From Marivirga lumbricoides (GTDB lineage Bacteria > Bacteroidota > Bacteroidia > Cytophagales > Cyclobacteriaceae), in contig NZ_BMEC01000005.1 of the NCBI RefSeq assembly GCF_014636295.1, forward strand, positions 124,001 through 188,000: a stretch of DNA of 64,000 bases. The letters run 5' to 3'. Within the stretch, counting starts at the first letter, position 1. Each line of letters opens with the position of its first letter. The notes below the pieces were generated by a model. That model was not told the origin of the DNA, made no database searches, and saw only the letters and a list, made by a program, of their open reading frames with translations. Below are positions 1-7,980 of this stretch, in pieces. A program made the position numbers and the translations under genes.

Positions 1-2
1 CA

Positions 3-365
3 TTATTGGTGTTGTTTCTTAGCAATGTTTTCATGTTCACTATTATTCGTTTTAATTACGAGGTGAACAAGGAAATTATTACAGAATTATTCTGTATCAA
101 TAAGGAAAAACCGATGACCATGTGTTATGGTAAATGTTATTTAAAGGATCAACTTCAAAAGACAAAGGAAGAAAAGGAGAAAAAAAGCAGCCAGACTGTC
201 GAAACTTTTCAGGCCTTAACCTCTTTCAGTGTATTTATTCCAGTGGAAAGAATTTTTGAAGAGGTAACAACAAACTTCTCAGTTTACTCTAATCAATATA
301 TTTTTCTTAATAGTACTTCGGTATTCCATCCTCCGCAAACTTTTCGTCAGTATTTAAGTGTTTAA
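3..365 (+). CDS. Small membrane-anchored Cys-motif protein, 5' end outside window
   Basis: The reading frame is open to the left edge, so the true start lies upstream; the visible part begins inside a hydrophobic N-terminal segment (LFLSNVFMFTIIRF). It then carries three cysteines in the pattern C-x9-C-x3-C, including CYGKC, followed by a highly charged Lys/Glu stretch. I recognise this layout (Cys, NKxxP, CxGKCYLK) from small uncharacterised Bacteroidota proteins, but know no proven function. It lies about 90 bases upstream of the diheme peroxidase and probably in the same transcription unit, so a metal-related role is an inference only. The stop is at 363-365. Confidence 0.6.
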   Translation, partial: LLVLFLSNVFMFTIIRFNYEVNKEIITELFCINKEKPMTMCYGKCYLKDQLQKTKEEKEKKSSQTVETFQALTSFSVFIPVERIFEEVTTNFSVYSNQYIFLNSTSVFHPPQTFRQYLSV

Positions 366-454
366 TTAATTCTTAATAAATTAATAGCCATATATGGCTT
401 GTGAAATTTGTTTTACAAGCGTTAATGCTATGGTTTATATTTAAAACAAAACTG

Positions 455-1564
455 ATGAATAAGATCAATTATTTATATCTTCTTCTTCTGTTTATAGGAT
501 TTTTTTCATGTAACAAACCTGAGGAAATGAAGCCGGAGCCTGTTGAGCTTGAACTTAATGCTCCTGTTTATTTTGGTGAGTTTAATAACCGCATTCCGGA
601 GGACAACCCTTTGACAGAGAAAGGGTTTCAGCTGGGTAGAATGTTGTTTTATGAAAAAAAACTATCAGGAGATAACACAATGGCTTGCGCAAGTTGCCAT
701 CAGCAGAAAAAAGCATTTACGGATGGTTTGGCTGTTAGCAAAGGAATTGATGGGATAGCCGGAAAGGTAAGCGCCATGTCCTTAGTAAATATGCTGTGGG
801 CTGAAAAATTCACCTGGAATGGAAGGAAGCGATCAATTGAAGAACAATCGGTTGACCCTGTTGCAAACCCTATTGAAATGCACACCACTTTTGAGGCAGC
901 AATAGAAAAGCTGGAAGCAGATGGTTATTCCGAATTATTTTCCGAAGTATTCGGTACTCCGGAGATAACTGAAGGGAGAATAGGCAAGGCGCTTTCTCAA
1001 TTCCAGAGAAGCTTGATTTCCGGTAATTCTAAATACGACCAGTATTTACGGAATGAATACCAGGCTACTTCTCAGGAAATAAGGGGGATGCAACTGTTTT
1101 TCACCCATCCTATTCCGGGTCAGTTACGTGGCGGTAACTGTGGAGATTGCCACTTAGGGCCGCTCACTTCCGGAGATATTGATGGTTTTCAGGGGTTTCA
1201 TAATAATGGTCTTGATTCTGACGAGGAGCTTGACGCGGGTTTAATGGAGTTTACAGGAAATCCGGCTGATAAAGGCAGGTTTAAAACTCCCAGCCTGCGC
1301 AATATTGCTTTAACTGCTCCTTACATGCACGATGGCAGGTTCCAGACGCTGGAAGAAGTGCTTGATCATTACAATGAAAATATTAAGAAGAGCGAAACAC
1401 TTGATATCTTAATTAAAGAAGGAAGTAATGAACCTATTGATCCTAACGAGCCTGTTAAACTGTTTTTAACGGACCAGGAGAAAGAGGACATCATTGCCTT
1501 TTTGCACATGTTAACAGATGAAGAGTTTGTTAACAACCCGAGATTTTCAAATCCTCATAATTAA
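455..1564 (+). CDS. Diheme cytochrome c peroxidase, MbnH/MauG-like, lipoprotein (copy 1)
   Basis: Periplasmic diheme enzyme of the bacterial cytochrome c peroxidase/MauG superfamily. I chose the ATG at 455 because it gives a clean lipoprotein signal (LLLLFIGFFSC); an in-frame upstream start at 401 would add 18 unlikely residues. Two heme-binding CxxCH motifs are visible: CASCH at about residues 78-82 and CGDCH at about 229-233. The C-terminal signature TPSLRNIALTAPYMHDGRF is typical of the family. Next to an MbnP-like gene 2 bases downstream, the best reading is MbnH, which oxidises a Trp of MbnP to kynurenine, rather than a hydrogen-peroxide scavenger. A classical CcpA-type peroxidase is the alternative. 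Confidence 0.85.
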   Translation: MNKINYLYLLLLFIGFFSCNKPEEMKPEPVELELNAPVYFGEFNNRIPEDNPLTEKGFQLGRMLFYEKKLSGDNTMACASCHQQKKAFTDGLAVSKGIDGIAGKVSAMSLVNMLWAEKFTWNGRKRSIEEQSVDPVANPIEMHTTFEAAIEKLEADGYSELFSEVFGTPEITEGRIGKALSQFQRSLISGNSKYDQYLRNEYQATSQEIRGMQLFFTHPIPGQLRGGNCGDCHLGPLTSGDIDGFQGFHNNGLDSDEELDAGLMEFTGNPADKGRFKTPSLRNIALTAPYMHDGRFQTLEEVLDHYNENIKKSETLDILIKEGSNEPIDPNEPVKLFLTDQEKEDIIAFLHMLTDEEFVNNPRFSNPHN

Positions 1565-1566
1565 AA

Positions 1567-2313
1567 ATGATGAAAAATAACATTTATTCAATAATGTTCA
1601 TTATGCTGATATTCCTTTCCTCTTGTGGTTCGGATGATGCTGTCCAAATGAACAATTCACTTGTTTTCAATTTTGAAAACATGGTGGGCGAGGTTCCACT
1701 GGTAATTGCAAGCCAAGAGTATGAGAGAGATAACGGTACTTTTACAGTGGAAGAATTAAAGTACTATATTTCCAATGTCAGGTTTTTAGATGATGACGGG
1801 AATCTGTTATTTTCTGAAGAAGAAAGTTATCATCTTATTACTCAGAATAACGCCTCAAATAAGCTCAACTTTAAGATCACCGATTTACCTGATTTGCAAA
1901 TTAGTACTGTTGAATTTAGCATTGGGGTAGATGCCGAGGCAAATACAAAGCTGGATAATCCTGGTGACCTGGATCCCAGCAATAATATGGCCTGGAATTG
2001 GGACACGGGCTATAAATTTGTTTTGCTGGAAGGTAAATTTTTTGCTGCCGGAGAAACTGACTATAGAGGTTTAGTTTTTCATATTGGCGAAGATAGCAAT
2101 TACAAAACACTTCAATTTCCTGTCAATTTAAACTTGTCAGAAGGCACTGAATACGAAATTCAGATGAAAGCCAATATCTTAGGAATGTTCAATTCTCCTA
2201 ATACTATTTCATTCAATGAAGTAAATGTAGCCATGGGAGGAGAGAATGCAAGAAAGATAGCTGACAATTATGAAAACGAAATGTTTTCATTTATTCAGAT
2301 AGTTAATAAATAA
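1567..2313 (+). CDS. MbnP-like copper-binding lipoprotein (copy 1)
   Basis: 248-residue lipoprotein (signal ending LIFLSSCGSDD). The body shows the MbnP-family pattern: an ELKYYISNVRF segment near residue 65, the aromatic WNWDTGYKFVLLEG block (W143 and W145), and FHIG near 175. In the characterised methanotroph protein a Trp is converted by MbnH into kynurenine and takes part in copper binding; W143/W145 are the obvious candidates here (inference). Unlike copy 2, the N-terminal strand reads LVFNFENMVG and lacks the HxHxH histidines, so metal affinity may differ. It starts 2 bases after the peroxidase stop and is surely co-transcribed with it. Confidence 0.8.
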   Translation: MMKNNIYSIMFIMLIFLSSCGSDDAVQMNNSLVFNFENMVGEVPLVIASQEYERDNGTFTVEELKYYISNVRFLDDDGNLLFSEEESYHLITQNNASNKLNFKITDLPDLQISTVEFSIGVDAEANTKLDNPGDLDPSNNMAWNWDTGYKFVLLEGKFFAAGETDYRGLVFHIGEDSNYKTLQFPVNLNLSEGTEYEIQMKANILGMFNSPNTISFNEVNVAMGGENARKIADNYENEMFSFIQIVNK

Positions 2314-2330
2314 AAAAATTAAGTCAAAAA

Positions 2331-3089
2331 ATGAAAGTAATAAATAAAGTACAATTAATATTTTTAGTAGTAATAGCGGTAATTCTAAGCTCTTGTAGTG
2401 ATGATGATACTGTAAATGATTTAGGGACAACAGACCTTAAATTGCACTTTCATCCGCATGTAAATGGCGAAGATTTTGCCATTAATGAAACCTATTCAAT
2501 GAATGGTAATGAAGTAAGCTTTAGCAGAGTTCAATTTTACGTTTCTAATATTGAGCTTACTAAAGAAGATGGTTCATTAGTAAAATTTGATGGTAATACT
2601 TCTGAAAAAGAAGATGATCTTTTTTTACAGGTGACTGCTGGCAATATGATGTATGATTTGGGAGAAGTTGAAATAGGCACTTATAAAAGTATAAATTTTG
2701 AAATAGGGGTTGATACAGTGATTAATAGTACTATTGAGCCTACTGCATGGCCTACCGATCATCCTCTTTCTGCTGATAATCCAAACCATTATTATTGGAG
2801 CTGGAATACAGGCTACATATTTGCTGCTTTGGAAGGAACAGTAAATGGAGAACCATTTACCTATCATATTGGAACTAATGATTTAATCACTCCTACAGGA
2901 AATATTGATTTAAATGAAGCTACAATTAATGGAGATAATGGTGAGATTATGATTGGTTACAATGTGGCGAAATTTTTCAATGATATTGACCTGTCTATTG
3001 AGGGAAATAGAAGTTCTCATACTATGGGGACCAAACCACTAGCTTTAAAGGTAGCTGGAAATATTAAATCATCTTTTTCAACGATGTGA
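2331..3089 (+). CDS. MbnP-like copper-binding lipoprotein (copy 2)
   Basis: 252-residue lipoprotein (signal ending AVILSSCSDDD) of the MbnP family. It keeps a His-rich first strand (LHFHPHVNG), an RVQFYVSNIEL segment, the HYYWSWNTGYIFAALEG block with W156 and W158, and YHIG near 185. These His residues and one of the two Trp are plausible copper ligands, with the Trp perhaps modified to kynurenine by the neighbouring diheme enzyme. It shares the fold pattern but not close sequence with copy 1, so this looks like an old duplication or two distinct subfamilies. The gap to the next gene is 3 bases. Confidence 0.83.
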   Translation: MKVINKVQLIFLVVIAVILSSCSDDDTVNDLGTTDLKLHFHPHVNGEDFAINETYSMNGNEVSFSRVQFYVSNIELTKEDGSLVKFDGNTSEKEDDLFLQVTAGNMMYDLGEVEIGTYKSINFEIGVDTVINSTIEPTAWPTDHPLSADNPNHYYWSWNTGYIFAALEGTVNGEPFTYHIGTNDLITPTGNIDLNEATINGDNGEIMIGYNVAKFFNDIDLSIEGNRSSHTMGTKPLALKVAGNIKSSFSTM

Positions 3090-3092
3090 TTT

Positions 3093-4145
3093 ATGAAAGA
3101 TTTCACCTTCTTCAGCTTATTGCTTTTTGCAATTATATCATTTCAAGCTTGTGATGATGAGGTGTCGCCTTCTATAAAAACAATTGTGTATACAGTGCCC
3201 TCTAATTTGGGCACTGTATTACCTCAAAATGAGCGTAATATGATTACTGAGGAAGGTGTTATTTTGGGTAAGAAACTTTTTTATGATCCCATATTGTCTG
3301 CAAATGGAAAAGTGTCATGTGCTACATGCCATAAGCCTGAGCTTGCTTTTACTGATGGTCTGGCGCTTACAACAAAGGGGGTAAGTGGTCAGCCTTTGAA
3401 AAGAAATGTTCCTACTTTAACCAACGCAGCATGGATTGAAGGTCTGTTTTGGGATGGTGGAGCTAATGATTTGGAGTCTCTCACATTTGGGCCACTAACT
3501 CATGAGGATGAAATGGCAGCTGATTTAACGCAAGTACTGGCTAAATTAAAGGAAGATGATGAATATGTCTCTTTATTTAATAATGCATTTCCTGAATTGG
3601 GAGTAAGTACCTCTGCATTATCACGGGCACTTTCGCAATTTGAAAGAACGCTTGTTTCTGCTGATTCTAAATATGATAAATATGTAAGAAATGAAGGAGT
3701 AAACTTAAGCGAAGGGGAGCTCGATGGCTTATTGCTTTTTAAGGAAAAATGTGCAGGTTGTCATGCTATGGATCATTTTACAGACTATTCTTATCATAAT
3801 AATGGGTTGGATGCATCATTCGTGAACGAGGACTTCGAAGGTATTTTTCAGGGAAGGTTCAGGATCACCCGTGACTCTTCTGATTTGGGTAAATATAAAA
3901 CTCCCACCTTGCGTAACATCGCTTTAACAGCTCCATACATGCATGATGGAAGATTCGCCTCCCTGGAAGAGGTGCTTGAGCATTATAATTCAGGTGTTAA
4001 ATACTCCGGAACTTTAGATGAGTTACTGCAGTCAGGTGATGCAATCGGTATAGCAATCACTGAAGTAGAAAAGAAAAATCTGATTCTTTTTCTCAATACT
4101 TTAACCGATACAAATTTTATTACAAATCCTCAGTTTAAAAATTAG
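3093..4145 (+). CDS. Diheme cytochrome c peroxidase, MbnH/MauG-like, lipoprotein (copy 2)
   Basis: 350-residue periplasmic lipoprotein (signal ending IISFQACDDE). Heme motifs are CATCH at residues 76-80 and CAGCH at 220-224, with the family signature TPTLRNIALTAPYMHDGRF near residue 275 and a C-terminal EHYNSG segment. It follows the second MbnP-like gene by 3 bases and so completes a second MbnH/MbnP pair; the overall order in the operon is H-P-P-H. Expected activity is Trp oxidation on the partner MbnP using long-range electron transfer between hemes (known for MbnH/MauG, inferred here). Sequence differs clearly from copy 1, so the two are probably not interchangeable. Confidence 0.85.
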   Translation: MKDFTFFSLLLFAIISFQACDDEVSPSIKTIVYTVPSNLGTVLPQNERNMITEEGVILGKKLFYDPILSANGKVSCATCHKPELAFTDGLALTTKGVSGQPLKRNVPTLTNAAWIEGLFWDGGANDLESLTFGPLTHEDEMAADLTQVLAKLKEDDEYVSLFNNAFPELGVSTSALSRALSQFERTLVSADSKYDKYVRNEGVNLSEGELDGLLLFKEKCAGCHAMDHFTDYSYHNNGLDASFVNEDFEGIFQGRFRITRDSSDLGKYKTPTLRNIALTAPYMHDGRFASLEEVLEHYNSGVKYSGTLDELLQSGDAIGIAITEVEKKNLILFLNTLTDTNFITNPQFKN

Positions 4146-4148
4146 AAA

Positions 4149-5135
4149 GTGAAATATATATTATTATTACTACTCACAAGTGTCATTTTGTGTTTGCCAC
4201 AGAATACTTATGCTTGCGATGTCTGCAATATTTATGAATACAAACCTTATAATACAAGTGGAAACTATATCGGCTTTTTTTATCATTTGAGGAAATTCAA
4301 CGGTTATAAACATCTTGACCAGTCGCATAACTTCTTTGGAAGGGATCCTAAAATGCATGATTTTGAAGGCTCAGGAGTTTTTTTAGAGCGGGAACAACAG
4401 GATTATGAAATTTATCAGACCGTAGCTGCCAGAATGAATCTGAGATTGGGAAATAAAGTGAACCTGTTGCTCATCATGCCCTATGAATTCATTAAAATTC
4501 ATAATGAAACAGTATGGTCCTACGTTGATCCCGTTAATGATACCACCATGGTTTTACAAGGTCAGGGTGATTTAATTACTGCGCTGGACTACTCCATAAA
4601 TTTTGGTAAGGAGGGCAATAAGCATACACTTAGGCCGGGAATTGCTGTAAAATGGCCAACAGGAGTCTATAATAAAAAGAACGCGGAAGGAAGATCATTT
4701 GATCCTGAAATTCAGCCAGGTACTGGATCAATAGATTTCATTTTCAGATTGAATTACCTGAAGTTGGCTAAGTCAGGCTTTGGTCAAATGGCTTCACTCA
4801 ATTATAAAGTGAATGGACCTACACAGCAGAGTTATAAATTTGCCAATAGTATTAATGGGCAGGTAGATTTGTTTTATCAATTTGATTTAATGTTAGAAAG
4901 ATTTCTTGTTCCTAAAATTGGTATTTATGCAGAAACTTCAGGTTATAATACCTGGAATGGTGAGTGTGATAAACTCACAGGCGGATCCACGTATTTGCTG
5001 GACTTAGGACTGGATTTCCAGGTAAAGCGATTTACTGTGCAGGCACTTTATCAGCCTGTGCTGGCAGATTTCAGAAACGGAAAACAAATAGGGAATGCAG
5101 GCAGGCTTAACCTGGGGCTTATTTACGCCTGGTAA
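4149..5135 (+). CDS. Putative outer-membrane beta-barrel protein with N-terminal CDVC motif
   Basis: GTG start 3 bases after the preceding stop. A signal peptide (MKYILLLLLTSVILCLPQNTYA) is followed at once by CDVCN, a two-Cys motif at mature residues 2 and 5. The rest has alternating hydrophobic/aromatic strands (for example TYLLDLGLDFQVKRFTVQALYQPV) and ends NLGLIYAW, as outer-membrane barrels do. I do not recognise a named family with certainty. Its place as the fifth member of the MbnH/MbnP operon suggests a channel or receptor for the same metal or cofactor; the CxxC could bind copper or form a disulfide. Inference only. Confidence 0.65.
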   Translation: MKYILLLLLTSVILCLPQNTYACDVCNIYEYKPYNTSGNYIGFFYHLRKFNGYKHLDQSHNFFGRDPKMHDFEGSGVFLEREQQDYEIYQTVAARMNLRLGNKVNLLLIMPYEFIKIHNETVWSYVDPVNDTTMVLQGQGDLITALDYSINFGKEGNKHTLRPGIAVKWPTGVYNKKNAEGRSFDPEIQPGTGSIDFIFRLNYLKLAKSGFGQMASLNYKVNGPTQQSYKFANSINGQVDLFYQFDLMLERFLVPKIGIYAETSGYNTWNGECDKLTGGSTYLLDLGLDFQVKRFTVQALYQPVLADFRNGKQIGNAGRLNLGLIYAW

Positions 5136-5194
5136 TTACCTGTTCCATTAATAGAATTAGTAGAAAATCTTATTTAATAATTAAAAAGAAAAAA

Positions 5195-5638
5195 ATGAAA
5201 ACAATATATATTCTATCGCTTATATGTTTAGTAATGGTGAGCTGTACAAGCTCGTCCGAAAATATCTCAGCTGCAGAGAAAACATTTGAAGAGGCCATTA
5301 AAATCCATGATGAGGTGATGCCTAAAATGGATAAGATTGAAAGCTTAAAACTAAAATTAAAAGAATTTGAAAAATCTCATCCTGAGGATTCTACTCAAAT
5401 CGATAGCCAAATTAAAAAATTGGATAATGTATCCGAAGCTATGATGATGTGGATGCACGAGTTGAAAATTTACCCACAGCAAAGTGATGAAGCTTCACAT
5501 GATGGTCATCATATGCATAACTCCCAGGCTGATACAACTTATCAGGTACATATACAACAAAAGGCTGAAATTATAATCGTTCAACAATTAATTTATGGTG
5601 CCATTCAGGAAGCTGAAGAATTTATGAAGAGTAAATAG
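5195..5638 (+). CDS. Small His/Met-rich lipoprotein
   Basis: 147-residue lipoprotein (signal ending CLVMVSCTSSS). The mature part is largely helical and charged, with coiled-coil character, and has Met/His-rich stretches: MMMWMHELK near residue 87 and HDGHHMHN near 108. Such clusters are common in copper- or silver-binding envelope proteins. It is 59 bases after the barrel gene and precedes a strong terminator, so it is the last gene of the MbnH/MbnP operon. No named family recognised; a periplasmic copper buffer or chaperone is plausible but unproven. Confidence 0.65.
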   Translation: MKTIYILSLICLVMVSCTSSSENISAAEKTFEEAIKIHDEVMPKMDKIESLKLKLKEFEKSHPEDSTQIDSQIKKLDNVSEAMMMWMHELKIYPQQSDEASHDGHHMHNSQADTTYQVHIQQKAEIIIVQQLIYGAIQEAEEFMKSK

Positions 5639-5702
5639 TATCATTCCTTAATAAGCCTGCCAGGCAAAAGTAATCTTTATATTAATAGCTTTTTTATTTT
5701 TG

Positions 5703-5730
5703 AAGCATCCCTTAATCAGGATGCTTTTTT
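5703..5730 (+). terminator. Rho-independent terminator of the MbnH/MbnP operon
   Basis: Perfect 8-bp stem AAGCATCC / GGATGCTT with an 8-9 base loop, running directly into TTTTTT. It lies 65 bases after the His/Met-rich lipoprotein gene. Confidence 0.85.
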
Positions 5731-5890
5731 CTTTCATCTCTTAGAAAGACTTTTTACTGAAATATTAATTTACCTACAACTCACATCAAATTTACTACAG
5801 CTCAGTAGCTAAAATCCTCAATTGGGTGTTTCTGCCACATCCTTAACGGCTTTTTATAGTTGATAGGACTAAACAAAAAAATTAACAACT

Positions 5891-7786
5891 ATGAAAAAAA
5901 TGTGGAAATTTTTACTCTTTTTACCCTTGCTGGCCTTTATGGTAGCTTGTGATGATGACGATACAACGGATATGGAGCCGGATGCGCCCACAATTGCAGA
6001 GGCATTAAATAGTACTGCTGACTTAAGTACATTAGATGCCGCTGTTGCTGCGGTTAATGGTTTAGAAGCTCAATTGCTTGCTGCAAACGAAATCACTGTC
6101 TTTGCACCTAACAATGCAGCTTTTGAAGATGCATTAGAGGCTTTCGATGCTGCTGATTTAAATGAATTAGTTGCAGCTATTGGTGGTGTGGATAATCTTG
6201 AAACAGTGTTGGGTTACCATGTAGTAGCTGATGTTGTATTTGCTGCGGATCTAAGCAACAGTCAGTCTTTACCTACATTAGCAGGACAAAATTTAACAGT
6301 GAATGTTTCTGGAAGCAGCGTTTCAGTAACGGATGTTTCTGGAAACACATTTAATGTGGTAACAGCTGATATTGAAATTGAAAATGGAGTGGTACATGTA
6401 ATTGATGGCGTATTATTACCGGAATTGCCTGAAGAAGAAGTTCCTACTATCGCAGATGCTTTAGAAAATACTGAAGATTTGAGTTTGCTAAATCAAGCGG
6501 TGGCAGCTGTTGAAGGTTTAGGAACTACTCTTTTAGGACAGGAAGCAATTACTGTATTCGCTCCATCTAATGATGCTTTCGAAGCTGTTTTAGATGCTTA
6601 TGGTGTGGGTAATTTCCCCGATTTAGTAACTGAATTAGGAGGTGTAGAAAAATTAGATTCTATACTCGGCTTTCACGTAGTACCTGCAACAGCTTTTGCA
6701 GCTGATTTGCCAGATGGTGATGAAACTTTTACTACTTTAATTGGACAAGATATCACTGTAAATAAGTCTGCGGATGGCGTAACAGTAACAGATGCTAATG
6801 GAAATACTTACAATGTTGAACAAGCTGATGTTGAAATAGCTAATGGTGTAGTTCATATAATAGATGGTGTTTTATTGCCTGAGTTAACCTATCCAACTAT
6901 TTCCGGTGCCATAGGTGCTACTCCTGCTTTGGAAACTTTAGGTAGTGCGGTTGCATTGTTTGATGGTTTAGGTGCTGCTTTAGAAGGATATGACAACATA
7001 ACGATATTTGCTCCTACTAATGATGCTTTCCAACAATTATTAGACGAATACGGAGCTGAGACTTTAGACGAATTGGCCGAAAAAGTTGGGGGCTTGGAAG
7101 TTATTGAGACTGTTTTAAAATACCATGTCGTAGCAGATACCGCAGTTTTTTCGCATGATTTAACTGATGGAGATGAAATTACAACCTTAGCAGGTGCTAT
7201 GTTAACAGTAGGTGTTAATGAAGCTGGTGTTACATTAACAGATGTTGATGGCATAACCTATAACGTAACAACTCCTAACGTGAGAGTAGACAATGGTGTA
7301 GTACATATTATTGATGGTGTATTATTGCCAATAGACCGACCAACACTTGTTGAAGCGGCTATGGAGAATGATCTTGATTCTTTACTGACTGCAGTAACAG
7401 CTGTTCCGGAATTGCCAGAAACATTATTAGGTGAAGAAGCGATTACGGTTTTCGCTCCAACGAATGAAGCGTTTGAGAATGCTTTAGATGAATTTGAAGT
7501 TGAAACATTAGCTGAACTAATTGATGCACTCGGTAGTGTTGAAGCTTTAGGAACTGTATTAGGATTTCATGTAGTACCTGCTGTTGCATATGCTGCAGAC
7601 CTTGAAGAAGGACCTAATACATTTACTACTTTAGCTAATCAACAAATTACAGTTACCAAAACAGATGGAGCTGTAACGGTTTCAGATGGAAGTAACCCTG
7701 ATAGAAATGTAGTAATGGCCGATGTAACCATTCAAAATGGTGTGGTACACGTAATTGATGGTGTATTATTACCAGACTTAGAATAA
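5891..7786 (+). CDS. Lipoprotein with four fasciclin (FAS1) domains
   Basis: 631-residue surface or periplasmic lipoprotein (signal ending LLAFMVACDDDD). Four tandem FAS1 domains of about 145 residues cover roughly 32-178, 187-331, 335-482 and 484-631. Each has the family signatures: an ITVFAPTNxAF block, a (G/K)(F/Y)HVV block, and a final NGVVHVIDGVLLP block. FAS1 domains mediate adhesion or matrix binding; the ligand is unknown. The repeats are similar enough to indicate internal duplication. The gene stands alone between two terminators and is probably a separate transcription unit. Single-domain FAS1 proteins are more usual in bacteria. Confidence 0.92.
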   Translation: MKKMWKFLLFLPLLAFMVACDDDDTTDMEPDAPTIAEALNSTADLSTLDAAVAAVNGLEAQLLAANEITVFAPNNAAFEDALEAFDAADLNELVAAIGGVDNLETVLGYHVVADVVFAADLSNSQSLPTLAGQNLTVNVSGSSVSVTDVSGNTFNVVTADIEIENGVVHVIDGVLLPELPEEEVPTIADALENTEDLSLLNQAVAAVEGLGTTLLGQEAITVFAPSNDAFEAVLDAYGVGNFPDLVTELGGVEKLDSILGFHVVPATAFAADLPDGDETFTTLIGQDITVNKSADGVTVTDANGNTYNVEQADVEIANGVVHIIDGVLLPELTYPTISGAIGATPALETLGSAVALFDGLGAALEGYDNITIFAPTNDAFQQLLDEYGAETLDELAEKVGGLEVIETVLKYHVVADTAVFSHDLTDGDEITTLAGAMLTVGVNEAGVTLTDVDGITYNVTTPNVRVDNGVVHIIDGVLLPIDRPTLVEAAMENDLDSLLTAVTAVPELPETLLGEEAITVFAPTNEAFENALDEFEVETLAELIDALGSVEALGTVLGFHVVPAVAYAADLEEGPNTFTTLANQQITVTKTDGAVTVSDGSNPDRNVVMADVTIQNGVVHVIDGVLLPDLE

Positions 7787-7818
7787 CATTTATTAAACAG
7801 TTATAGATACATAATACA

Positions 7819-7855
7819 AAATCGAACCTGTTTATAAAGCAGGTTCGATTTTTTT
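7819..7855 (+). terminator. Rho-independent terminator after the FAS1 gene
   Basis: 12-bp perfect stem AAATCGAACCTG / CAGGTTCGATTT with loop TTTATAAAG followed by a T tract. It is 33 bases after the FAS1 stop. The stem is symmetrical, but the genes on both sides run forward. Confidence 0.9.
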
Positions 7856-7980
7856 AATTTGCAGTTTCTTTTAAATTCAAGAATCTTAATTAATGTAACG
7901 AAAGCTTTATTAATTCTTCTAGCACTCGTTTTATTGATAAGTTTATTAAATAAATTGCCATTTAGGTTCTCTTTAAACAC

